Positions 34,832 through 42,725 of a stretch of 64,000 nucleotides of DNA are shown here, piece after piece. How positions within the stretch are numbered: the stretch's first letter is position 1; each line of letters starts with the position of its first letter. A program made the translations under genes and the position numbers. The notes below the pieces were generated by a model that was not told where the DNA came from, ran no database searches, and worked only from the letters and a program-made list of their open reading frames with translations. This DNA is from Bradyrhizobium liaoningense (lineage in GTDB: Bacteria; Pseudomonadota; Alphaproteobacteria; Rhizobiales; Xanthobacteraceae), in NCBI RefSeq assembly GCF_018130825.1, contig NZ_JAFCJS010000007.1, positions 1 through 64,000 on the forward strand, given 5' to 3'.

Positions 34832-35296
34832 ATGATCGAGCTCACGGTGAACGGGATCAAGCGCCAGGTCGACGTCGTCCCCGAGATGCCGCTCTTGTGG
34901 GTGCTGCGCGACGAGCTCGGCATCACCAGTCCCAAATATGGCTGCGGGGTCGCGCAATGCGGCGCGTGCACCGTTCAGATCGACGGACTGGCGGTCCGGT
35001 CCTGTCAGGCGCATATCGGCGAGGTCGCCGGCAAATCGGTCGTCACGCTCGAAGGGCTGGAGAAGAAGGAGCAGCACCCGGTCTTGCAGGCCTGGATCGC
35101 GCATCAGGTGCCGCAATGCGGCTACTGCCAGACCGGACAGATCATGCAGGCCATCTCCCTGCTTGCATTGATCTCCAAACCAACCGACGAGCAGATCGAT
35201 CAGGTGATGTCCGGCAATCTCTGCCGTTGCGGCACCTATCCGCGCATCCGCGCGGCGATTCATGCGGCTGCTGCGAACAAGATGGCGGAGAAGTGA
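34832..35296 (+). CDS. 2Fe-2S subunit of a xanthine-oxidase-family (IorA-like) hydroxylase
   Basis: The 154-residue small subunit carries two [2Fe-2S] clusters. The plant-type site is formed by Cys38, 43, 46 and 58 (YGCGVAQCGACTVQ), and the second site by Cys96, 99, 131 and 133 (CGYCQTGQI and GNLCRCGTYPRIR). It passes electrons from the molybdopterin subunit encoded one base downstream to an outside acceptor. The order small subunit, large subunit, cytochrome matches isoquinoline 1-oxidoreductase/aldehyde-oxidase-type two-subunit enzymes. An upstream GTG (34799) is possible, but the family start is MIELTVNG. Confidence 0.92.
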   Translation: MIELTVNGIKRQVDVVPEMPLLWVLRDELGITSPKYGCGVAQCGACTVQIDGLAVRSCQAHIGEVAGKSVVTLEGLEKKEQHPVLQAWIAHQVPQCGYCQTGQIMQAISLLALISKPTDEQIDQVMSGNLCRCGTYPRIRAAIHAAAANKMAEK

Positions 35297-35297
35297 G

Positions 35298-37553
35298 ATG
35301 GGCCATGTGCAGCGCCTTTCCCGTCGCGCCTTCGTTTTCGGCTCTGCTGCTGTCGCCGGCGGCGTTGCTTTCGGCGCCTATGGCTGCGCCGAAGCGGCCG
35401 CGCCGATCGCCAGCGACAATCCATTGGTCACGGGCCTCGGGCCGAATTCCGCGAGCTTCAACCCCTGGGTCGAGATCAGCCCGGACAAGATCACGCTGAT
35501 CGCCCAGCACGCCGACATCGGCCAGGGCGTCGGATCGGTGCAGCCGATCATGATCGCCGAGGAGATGGACCTCGACCCCGGCCAGTTCGAAATCCGCTTC
35601 GCCGGTCCAAGCCCCGCCTATTTCAACACCGGTTTCGCGGACGAGTTCGCGCCGTTCGTGGCCGCGGACCAAAGCCCGGCCGCCGAGGAAGCGCGCGCTG
35701 CCACGCTCGAATGGCTGCGAAAGGCCGGCCTGCAGATGACCGGTGGATCGAGCACGATCCCGGACACCTATCAAAAGCTGCGTGTTGCCGGTGCGGTCGC
35801 GCGCGAAACGCTCAAGGCCGCCGCGGCCAAACGTTCGGGCATCGCAGTGGCCGACCTTCGCACGCAATCCGGCCATGTGATCCTGCCCAACGGAAGCAGG
35901 ATCGCCTATGTCGAGCTCGCGGCGGAAGCATCGAAGATTCCGCCGGTGCTCGATGCGCAGCCGCGCGACCCGTCCAAATGGCGCATGCTGGGCAAGCCGA
36001 TGATGCGGCTCGACGTCCGCTCGAAGGTGATGGGCGAGCTGAAGTTCGGCATCGATATGAAAATGGACGGCATGCTGTATGCGTCCGTCAAGCTGAACCC
36101 CGCCAAGGGACAGCCGCTGAAATCATACGATGCCAGCAAGGCGCAGGCGATGCCGGGGGTCAAGAAGATCCTCGAAATCAAGAATGGCGTCGCGGTGATC
36201 GCGACGAACAGCTGGTACGCAATGAAGGCGGTCGACGCCATCATTTGCGAGTGGGCGCCCTCGGCCTATCCCGCGGAGCAGGCGGATCATTGGAAGGTTC
36301 TGGAATCGTCATTCAAGCCTGAGTTCCTGGGCAAGGAGTGGCGGAAGATCGGCGACATCGAAGCCGGGCTGAAGACAGGGACGCGCGTCGAGGCCGAGTA
36401 TCGCGCTCCTTACGTGGCGCATCAGCCGCTCGAGCCGCTGAACGGGATCGGCCTCGTCACCGACAACGGGATGGAAATCTGGGTCGGCCATCAGAGCCCC
36501 CGCTTCGTGCAATATGTCGCGGCGACGGCGATCGGCCTCAAGCCGGAACAGGTCACCTTCCACAATCAATGGACTGGTGGGAGTTTCGGCCATCGCCTCG
36601 AGTACGAGAACGTCCGCGTTCTTGCCGAGATCGCCAATCAGATGAAGGGCACGCCGATCAAGCTCGTGTTCTCGCGCGAAGAAGATTTCCTCCAGGACAT
36701 TCCGCGCCAGATTGCGATCGCCCGGCACCGCGGCAGCATCGACAAGGGAAAGATCGTAGCCGCCGACCTTGCTCTGGCCTCGACGACACCGCTCAAGGGG
36801 CTGCTCGAGCGTTCGGGCACCCCCTCGAAGGATCCTGACGGGCAATTGGCCGCTGGGCTCTGGAACGTCTATTACGACATCCCCAATTTCCGGGCCACGA
36901 GCTACGAGGCGCAGGGGTTGTCGCCGAGCACCACATGGCGGTCGGTCGGCGCTTCGACATCAGGTTTTTTCACCGAAAGCTTCATCGACGAGCTGATCCA
37001 TGCGGCGGGCCTCGATCCGATGAAGGCGCGCATCGCGATGTGCACCGTTCCGCACTATCGCAAGGTGCTGGAGACCGTGGCGGAGATGTCGGATTGGAAG
37101 GGTCCGCTCGGCAACGGCCGAGGGCGCGGCGTCGCCTTCGTGGAGTCGTTCGGGACGCCGACCGCGGAAGTCGTCGAGGTGACGGCGACGGACCGCGGCA
37201 TTAGAATCGACAAGGTCTGGGTTGCGGTCGACGTCGGCAAGGTCGTCGATCCCGTCAATTTCGAGAACCAGGTGCAGGGCGGCGTGATCTGGGGGCTCGG
37301 CCATGCCATCAATTGCGAGCTCACTTATGCCAAGGGCGCGGTGCAGCAGACCAACTACAATCACCACGAGGCGATGCGGATCTATCAATGCCCGGTCATC
37401 GAGGTTCGCGGGCTCGAGAACGATCCGAAGGTGAGGGGTGTCGGTGAGCCGCCGGTTCCGCCGGCCGCGCCTGCGCTCGCCAATGCGATCTTTGCGGCGA
37501 CCGGCAAGCGTATCCGCGAGATGCCCTTCAACAAGTTCATCGATTTCGTGTGA
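35298..37553 (+). CDS. Molybdopterin-binding subunit of a xanthine-oxidase-family (IorB-like) hydroxylase
   Basis: The 751-residue catalytic subunit has a twin-arginine signal (LSRRAFVFGSAAVAGG, residues 7-22) and the IorB-type fold, with AQHADIGQGVGSVQPIMIAE, GGSFGHRLEYENVRVLAEIA and the conserved C-terminal GVGEPPVPP, whose Glu717 is the expected base at the molybdenum. The Tat signal implies export of the cofactor-loaded dimer, the 2Fe-2S subunit travelling with it. It would hydroxylate an aldehyde or N-heteroaromatic. No XdhC-like maturation factor is in the window. The start at 35298 is one base after the small-subunit stop. Confidence 0.92.
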   Translation: MGHVQRLSRRAFVFGSAAVAGGVAFGAYGCAEAAAPIASDNPLVTGLGPNSASFNPWVEISPDKITLIAQHADIGQGVGSVQPIMIAEEMDLDPGQFEIRFAGPSPAYFNTGFADEFAPFVAADQSPAAEEARAATLEWLRKAGLQMTGGSSTIPDTYQKLRVAGAVARETLKAAAAKRSGIAVADLRTQSGHVILPNGSRIAYVELAAEASKIPPVLDAQPRDPSKWRMLGKPMMRLDVRSKVMGELKFGIDMKMDGMLYASVKLNPAKGQPLKSYDASKAQAMPGVKKILEIKNGVAVIATNSWYAMKAVDAIICEWAPSAYPAEQADHWKVLESSFKPEFLGKEWRKIGDIEAGLKTGTRVEAEYRAPYVAHQPLEPLNGIGLVTDNGMEIWVGHQSPRFVQYVAATAIGLKPEQVTFHNQWTGGSFGHRLEYENVRVLAEIANQMKGTPIKLVFSREEDFLQDIPRQIAIARHRGSIDKGKIVAADLALASTTPLKGLLERSGTPSKDPDGQLAAGLWNVYYDIPNFRATSYEAQGLSPSTTWRSVGASTSGFFTESFIDELIHAAGLDPMKARIAMCTVPHYRKVLETVAEMSDWKGPLGNGRGRGVAFVESFGTPTAEVVEVTATDRGIRIDKVWVAVDVGKVVDPVNFENQVQGGVIWGLGHAINCELTYAKGAVQQTNYNHHEAMRIYQCPVIEVRGLENDPKVRGVGEPPVPPAAPALANAIFAATGKRIREMPFNKFIDFV

Positions 37554-37558
37554 GGCGG

Positions 37559-38194
37559 ATGATGAAGAGATCTCTGATCGCGGTCGTCTTCGCAGCTTCA
37601 GCCATCGCGGCCCTCACCGGGATCGTCGCGGCCAAGGACGAAGCCACGAAGGATGTCTTGCCACCGGGCAGCGTCAGCCGGGTGGAGGGGCTGGAGGCCT
37701 GGAAGCGGATCGAAGCCGTGGTGATGCATCCGCGCTGTGCCAACTGCCACGTCGATGCCAAGGCCGTCCCGATATGGACGCCAGCAGGCGAAACCAGGCC
37801 GCGCGTGCACGGCATGAACATCCACGGTGGCGAGAGCCGCATCGGCGCGGAGGCGATTCCGTGCTCGACCTGCCACATGACCTCGACCCAGGCGAACGAG
37901 CCGGCACCGGCGCCGCCGCGCGCCGGCATCGACTGGCAGCTCGCGCCGGTGGCTTTCATCTGGTTCGGCAAGAGCGGCGCCGAGATCTGCGCGCAGCTGA
38001 AAGATCCCAAGCGTAATGGCGGCCGCGACGCCGCCGGCCTCGTCGACCATCTGCGGCACGATGCATCTCTGAACGGCTTCATTCCCCGGGGCTGGGCCCC
38101 CGGAGCAGGCCGCTCGACGCCGCCGGGCACCTTCGAGGATCACGTCAAGGACATGGCAATGTGGGGCGCGGCCGGGCAGCCCTGTCCGAATTGA
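37559..38194 (+). CDS. Exported di-haem cytochrome c-like protein
   Basis: The 211-residue product has a signal peptide (about 3-26) and two CxxCH haem sites, CANCH at 60-64 and CSTCH at 102-106. It directly follows the Mo subunit, and in isoquinoline-oxidoreductase/aldehyde-dehydrogenase systems a periplasmic cytochrome c accepts the electrons, so this is the likely acceptor. Candidate starts are GTG 37550 (overlapping the previous stop), ATG 37559 and ATG 37562. I do not recognise a domain in the C-terminal 90 residues. Confidence 0.82.
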   Translation: MMKRSLIAVVFAASAIAALTGIVAAKDEATKDVLPPGSVSRVEGLEAWKRIEAVVMHPRCANCHVDAKAVPIWTPAGETRPRVHGMNIHGGESRIGAEAIPCSTCHMTSTQANEPAPAPPRAGIDWQLAPVAFIWFGKSGAEICAQLKDPKRNGGRDAAGLVDHLRHDASLNGFIPRGWAPGAGRSTPPGTFEDHVKDMAMWGAAGQPCPN

Positions 38195-38257
38195 TCCGTT
38201 CTCCGCGTCGCGCCAACTGGCCGCCTGCATGCACACCGATATCCAAAGGAGAAACCC

Positions 38258-38929
38258 ATGACCCAACATGTCCTCTTCATCGTCACCAACGCAGCCGTGC
38301 TCGGTCCGCATAATCGCAAGACCGGCTTCTTCTTCGCCGAGGTCGCCCATCCCTTCGAGGTGCTCGACAAGGCCGGGGTCGCGGTGGAGTTCGCATCCCC
38401 GGCCGGGGGATGGACGCCTTACGATGCGTACGACGAGAAAGATCCCGCTCAGAAGGATTTTCTCGCGAGTAAAGCCTTTCGTCGCCTAAATCACAGTCGC
38501 AAATTGTCCGAGGTGGACGCCGCCGACTACGACGCCATCCTGGTGCCCGGCGGTCTTGGGCCCATGGTGGACATCCAGCGCAATGCAACGGTCCAGAATG
38601 CCATCGTGCGGGCCTGGAGCACCGGCAAGCTCGTCGCCGCTGTTTGTCATGGGCCGTGTGCGCTGCTTGGCGTCAACCTCGGTGATGGTACCCCATTCGT
38701 ACGCGGCAAGAAGCTCACGTCGTTCTCGAAGAAGGAAGAATACGACTACGCTCGCGATGATGTGCCTTACGAGCTTGAGGACGCGTTAAGGGCAGAGGGT
38801 GCCGAGTACTCGTCTGCAGCCAACTGGCAACCTCACGTCGTCGTCGATGGCCGTCTCATCACGGGGCAGAACCCCGCTTCGGCGGGACCGCTGGGAAAAG
38901 AGTTGCTGTCCGCCCTCAAGGACCGGTGA
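38258..38929 (+). CDS. DJ-1/PfpI-family protein (Hsp31-like)
   Basis: The 223-residue class-I glutamine-amidotransferase-like protein has the nucleophile elbow AAVCHGP with Cys130 followed by His131, and an upstream Glu28 that can complete a Glu-Cys-His site as in Hsp31 glyoxalase III. DJ-1-type proteins act as glyoxalases, deglycases or chaperones. In this cluster, handling of reactive carbonyls is a reasonable guess. A strong AAGGAG site (38246-38251) precedes the ATG. It follows the cytochrome gene by 63 bp. Confidence 0.88.
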   Translation: MTQHVLFIVTNAAVLGPHNRKTGFFFAEVAHPFEVLDKAGVAVEFASPAGGWTPYDAYDEKDPAQKDFLASKAFRRLNHSRKLSEVDAADYDAILVPGGLGPMVDIQRNATVQNAIVRAWSTGKLVAAVCHGPCALLGVNLGDGTPFVRGKKLTSFSKKEEYDYARDDVPYELEDALRAEGAEYSSAANWQPHVVVDGRLITGQNPASAGPLGKELLSALKDR

Positions 38930-39021
38930 CGCGAAAATCTGAATTTTCCGAGTGGACGCAATTCGCGAGGGCGGGCTCGGCATCTCCGAAGCCGCGCTTG
39001 CCCTCGCATTGGAGCTATCGA

Positions 39022-39327
39022 ATGACGCAATCGCCAGCCAAGATCACCGGTATCCTGGTTGCTCGCCCGGGCAAGTCCGCTGAACTCAGGGCACTGCTTG
39101 CCGCCATGGCACCGCATTCCAGGGCCGAACCTGGCAACCTGCGCTGGGACGTCTGGCGCGACACATCGAACGAAGATCGCTACGTTCTCGACGAGCTGTA
39201 CCGGGACGTTGCAGCCGTCGAAGCTCACCGAGCCACGCCGCATTACCAGGCCTACCTGGCCAAGATTCCCGAGCTGGCTGATCGGACGGCAGTGGTCCTG
39301 GAAGCGGTCGAGGTTGGGGACAGGTGA
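39022..39327 (+). CDS. Cytosolic ABM-family quinol monooxygenase-like protein
   Basis: The 101-residue protein has one ABM domain: ITGILVARPGKSAELRALLA, then LRWDVWRDTSNEDRYVLDEL and HYQAYLAKIPELADR. It has no signal peptide, unlike the ABM protein in the left arm. It is probably a dimeric quinol or aromatic monooxygenase of the YgiN type. It is the last gene of the right arm. The frame is open from 38926, but the ATG at 39022 gives the family length. Confidence 0.82.
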   Translation: MTQSPAKITGILVARPGKSAELRALLAAMAPHSRAEPGNLRWDVWRDTSNEDRYVLDELYRDVAAVEAHRATPHYQAYLAKIPELADRTAVVLEAVEVGDR

Positions 39328-39373
39328 ACAGCGTCAGCCAATCTTTGAAGTAACTGCATCCGCGGGAACTGCT

Positions 39374-39405
39374 CTCCGGATTTCGCCGCGCTCCATCCGG
39401 GCTAC
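39374..39405. repeat. REP-like palindrome at the left side of the restriction island
   Basis: The reverse complement begins GTAGCCCGGATGGAGCGCGG and continues with CGAAATCCGG, a REP-type palindrome widespread in rhizobial genomes. Arms CCGGAT (39376-39381) and ATCCGG (39395-39400) form the stem. Confidence 0.65.
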
Positions 39406-39515
39406 ATCATTGAAATATATGGCCTATTCGGCGCGACGGCGGACTGTCCCCCGATCTAACCCCATGAAAGCGCACGGTGGCCGGGCTGCGGCCAGAAGCG
39501 GGACCGCCGCGCCGT

Positions 39516-41699
39516 CTATGTTTCGTCATCATCATCCTCGTCGCCCTGTTCGTCATCGTCAGAATCAACAGCCATAGCTTCGATGTAGTCGCGGCGAACT
39601 GCTCGTAGTGTGCGACCCGACGCAGGAGCGGTGAGGAAGAACCACCACCCCCCGGTCTTCTTTCCATAGATCGCTGTTGCGGCCTCCCTGGCGGTCGCAA
39701 AAGCCTCGCCATCCACTTCTACACGCCCGTCCGCTAACAACGTAGCCACACGATGGCTGAACTTCTTACGCTTTGGAATTAATGACATTCCTGGCTGCAG
39801 AAGACCCGCGTTGATGAGGTCGGTGAGTTCTACCTTTCTTCCCGGTCGTCGCCGAGTAATGGCAAAGCCGGAGCGGTGATTGGGGGGGACCGCCCAAATC
39901 TCCGCGAGGATTAGTGCGAGTCCTTGCGAACGCCGACTGATTGAATCGTCATTCCACTCCGCTCCTGCTTCTTTCAACAAGGTCCGATTTAGGAGGAGTA
40001 CGTCATGCGCCTCAAGACCTGCCCGCTTGCTGTTCGTTCCGCACCAAGGACCGTTGGATACCGTTGAGTTCAACTTGCCGGTCAGGAGGGTAAGATTGCC
40101 TAGCGTATGTATAAGTTTATCGCGCTCCTGCTCGTCGGAGCCTTGCGTCGGCCAGTGCTGCTGCCATTTTCGCGGCATCACATGCTCAATCGCCAGCTTC
40201 CCGCGAGCAACGCGCTCCCCTCCGAGGCCTTGCTTACCATCTCGCCAACCGCGCAAATGATCCTCAATCGCTTCAAGGACCATCCGAAGGCGTCCCCGCC
40301 GTAGACGGCGGTAAGCTTGGAGATCAGTAATTTCCTGCTCCAGCTCAGCATCGTCCGGCCAATAGCGGCTCTCTGCGGTTTGTCCTGCGAGAAAGGCTTG
40401 GATTCTATCGCCTACGGTCGCTCTATCCCAACCGCGAAGCTGCCCCACGAGCTCAGCAATTAGCTGATTGTAACCTTTGGCTGTGGCGCGCACGAGCGCT
40501 CTGCGAACCATCCAACTTTCGATCACATCCAATGCTTTATTTAGCTGGATCGCCGGAACAGGAGGACTTTGTGGATCAAGGAGAGCCAGTACCAGAGGTT
40601 TTATTACCTCGCTCTCAAGAACGCTTGTTCGATATCCAAACAAGCCAAGTTGATCTATTGAGCCCCCTTCTCTCGAAGCAGCTTCAATGAAGTTGCGGTA
40701 AATACCAGCGGCTGCGTGGATTTGTTTAAGCAGGTCCTGCATAGGCAGGCGCGCGTCGTGGTCCACGAAGCGCTTGAAGCGGTCAAACACCTCCCTCGCA
40801 ACTACTTCTTCGCCCGTCTGCGCTATGAGCCAATGGTTCAAAAAAACAGATGATCGCGGATAGCGAAACCGCCCAACACTTATCTCAACTTCCCAGAAAC
40901 CAGTCTCGAATTCCTTCCAATACTTCTGATAGGCATCCTCAACATCAGCTCCGGATTCGAGAAGGCGCTGAAAGATGAGGTTCTTAATCAAGTCGGCAGC
41001 GGTAAGCTGAGCACCACGCGCGTTCAGAGTCTCGAAAATCTCTTGAGCATTCTCGTCAGCCGCGAGATCGATTACAACCAATTGAATCAGTTCGCGCACT
41101 GAGCGTTCTATTGCAGCCGCCCGCGCTTGCACCATCTCAGGGCCCTTTTCATTGAGCCATGCGCGCGATTGCTCACAAAAAAAATGATGAGCCTGTGTCA
41201 TTCGTTCGTTGCGGAATTTGAGTTGTTCGTGATCGACCGGAGGAGTTGCTCCCATCACTTCGTTGAAAGCCGGCCTGTCCCGATTGGTCGGCCAAACCTT
41301 AAAACGATCCTCCGGTTTCGCGCAGAATGGCTCGGCGTTGGCCACAAGCGGCTCGATACGTGCTGCAGAAGGCAACGCTTGGGCTGCGGTCAATTCAGCA
41401 CTAAGCGCATCGAGCAATAGCTGGAGCGTTGTTAATCTTTGTTGACCGTCAATGATTGTGCGCTGCTGCATCAAACCCGCTTGGTTCGGCATTTGTTGTA
41501 GGACAACGGCACCAAGGAAGTGAGGCTGGTGCTTATCGGTCGGATGGGCAAGCACGCGCTCCGCAACACGTTGCACGTCCTCCCAAAGTGGCTCCCATTG
41601 GGTTTCTTGATTCCAAACATAAGGTCTTTGAAACAGAGGTACGACTAGCCGTTGCGGCTGCATAAACACCATCTGTGGTGTCCGAACTTGCGTCTCCAT
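39516..41699 (-). CDS. DUF262-DUF1524 nuclease with RAMA-like C-terminus (GmrSD-like type IV restriction enzyme)
   Basis: The 727-residue product starts with a DUF262 (GmrS-type, ParB-like NTPase) domain: QRPYVW at 24-29, FLGAVVL at 61-67 and the nucleotide-site motif IDGQQRLTTL at 83-92, plus ETLNARGAQLTAADLIKN near 223-240. A DUF1524 (GmrD-type, HNH-like) nuclease follows with IEHVMPRKWQQHW (504-516) and HTLGNLTLLTGKLNS (531-545). Residues about 623-705 (LINAGLLQPGMSLIPKRKKF, then LADGRVEVDGEAF) resemble the RAMA domain found with modification-related enzymes, and the tail is acidic (712-727). Such fusions cut DNA carrying modified bases, as in phage defence. The gene is visibly less GC-rich than its neighbours and has no methylase partner. 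Confidence 0.85.
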   Translation of the reverse strand: METQVRTPQMVFMQPQRLVVPLFQRPYVWNQETQWEPLWEDVQRVAERVLAHPTDKHQPHFLGAVVLQQMPNQAGLMQQRTIIDGQQRLTTLQLLLDALSAELTAAQALPSAARIEPLVANAEPFCAKPEDRFKVWPTNRDRPAFNEVMGATPPVDHEQLKFRNERMTQAHHFFCEQSRAWLNEKGPEMVQARAAAIERSVRELIQLVVIDLAADENAQEIFETLNARGAQLTAADLIKNLIFQRLLESGADVEDAYQKYWKEFETGFWEVEISVGRFRYPRSSVFLNHWLIAQTGEEVVAREVFDRFKRFVDHDARLPMQDLLKQIHAAAGIYRNFIEAASREGGSIDQLGLFGYRTSVLESEVIKPLVLALLDPQSPPVPAIQLNKALDVIESWMVRRALVRATAKGYNQLIAELVGQLRGWDRATVGDRIQAFLAGQTAESRYWPDDAELEQEITDLQAYRRLRRGRLRMVLEAIEDHLRGWRDGKQGLGGERVARGKLAIEHVMPRKWQQHWPTQGSDEQERDKLIHTLGNLTLLTGKLNSTVSNGPWCGTNSKRAGLEAHDVLLLNRTLLKEAGAEWNDDSISRRSQGLALILAEIWAVPPNHRSGFAITRRRPGRKVELTDLINAGLLQPGMSLIPKRKKFSHRVATLLADGRVEVDGEAFATAREAATAIYGKKTGGWWFFLTAPASGRTLRAVRRDYIEAMAVDSDDDEQGDEDDDDET

Positions 41700-41833
41700 G
41701 CCCTAATTCCCCAACCTGAGGCTTTCTCAAAACGGAAGGGTTGCAACTTACGGGCTGATGAAGTTCGTTGGCAACCTGCTGATAGTCACGCCGACATTTA
41801 TCAACTGTTCCGATTCAGGCCCAAACAGCATGA

Positions 41834-42124
41834 TCAGCGCAGCAGCCCGTCGAACTTGCTTGGCCCCGAAGGCGGCGCGTTGAAGCCAGCGCTGATACGG
41901 CTTCTGGCAAGCGCGCTCAGGCCAAATTCGCCTGCATATCGGACCACATCGGCGGCATGCTTGCGCGCGATGCTCACCAGCGGGTTTTGCGCCGCATTTA
42001 CAGGGGCTTCCGTACTGCTGCGGACTTCGGCGGACTTCCCCGGAAGGGCGATTGCCCGGACGCTCCATCCGGCTACCAGCTTGCGAACTTCCAGAGCCGC
42101 AATCCGGAGCCGACTGACAACATC
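41834..42124 (-). pseudogene. Phage terminase small-subunit (P27-like) C-terminal remnant
   Basis: The minus-strand frame reads NPLVSIARKHAADVVRYAGE, then FGLSALARSRISAG and, before its stop at 41834-41836, SKFDGLLR. This order (NPxxxIA, a helical stretch, E-F/L-G-L, S-A-R-S-R-I, K-F-x-G-L-L) is typical of the C-terminal half of P27-family terminase small subunits, which recognise phage DNA for packaging. No start codon exists upstream, because the frame abuts the stop codon of the preceding gene at 42125. It is therefore a decayed prophage piece. Confidence is moderate, since the match is from memory of the family. Confidence 0.5.
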
Positions 42125-42535
42125 CTATTTGCAGTTCTTGCAGATCATCAGCTTTCGCTTCAACGCCCCATCTTCCTGATCGAGGTCATCTGCATCCGGA
42201 GTGGACCTGGTGTCCTTTGCGGCGCGTGACCGCACGGGCGGCGTTACCCGGCTCGGGGTGTCAGTGTCATCGCCGGCGCCGACGCTGAAGCCGTCATAGT
42301 CCGCGGCCGGATTCGGCATCGGTTGAGGCCCGCCAATCACGGAAGGCTCTCTGCCCGATACCGGCGGAGTTCTGTTTGTCGTTACCCGCGCGGGCTTGCT
42401 GGCGCTCGGGCGCGGGGGCGATGCATCAGGCGGAGCAAGCGAAACCGGCGGGGCCGGAGTTTGCGCGCTCGCGCTGTTGTGCGACCACGGGCCGGTAAAC
42501 ATCAGGCTGAGAGCCAGGAGCGTCACGAGTCTCAT
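42125..42535 (-). CDS. Exported Pro-rich hypothetical protein
   Basis: The 136-residue product has a signal peptide (about 1-24, ending SASA) followed by a low-complexity Pro/Ser/Thr region (about 26-75), a charged stretch rich in Asp and Arg, and the ending KLMICKNCK, whose CKNC pair could bind metal or form a disulphide. I recognise no domain and give no function. It ends where the terminase remnant begins. Confidence 0.6.
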   Translation of the reverse strand: MRLVTLLALSLMFTGPWSHNSASAQTPAPPVSLAPPDASPPRPSASKPARVTTNRTPPVSGREPSVIGGPQPMPNPAADYDGFSVGAGDDTDTPSRVTPPVRSRAAKDTRSTPDADDLDQEDGALKRKLMICKNCK

Positions 42536-42638
42536 CAGAATCCTTCGATCAGCTCTGGTTCACCGGTTGGCGGCATGGCGCGCCGAGCCACGACGTGGTG
42601 CAGAGTATCAGGACTCCCATGGCCGTCAAAGCGTCGTC

Positions 42639-42667
42639 GCCCGGATGGCGCTCCGCACCATCCGGGC
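42639..42667. repeat. REP-like palindrome, probable terminator of the RTX gene
   Basis: GCCCGGATGG (42639-42648) pairs perfectly with CCATCCGGGC (42658-42667). It lies 59 bp behind the RTX gene stop on the minus strand. The sequence is of the REP type seen at 39374. Confidence 0.65.
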
Positions 42668-42725
42668 TGCGATTCCTTTCGCTTTGCCCGGCAAAGCCAT
42701 CACCGGGCGAAGCGCGACCGTCGGC

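Noticed and set aside
41748..42068. A 106-codon minus-strand frame with many Cys and Arg residues
   Set aside because: It covers the same DNA as the terminase-like frame in another phase and looks like an out-of-frame reading.
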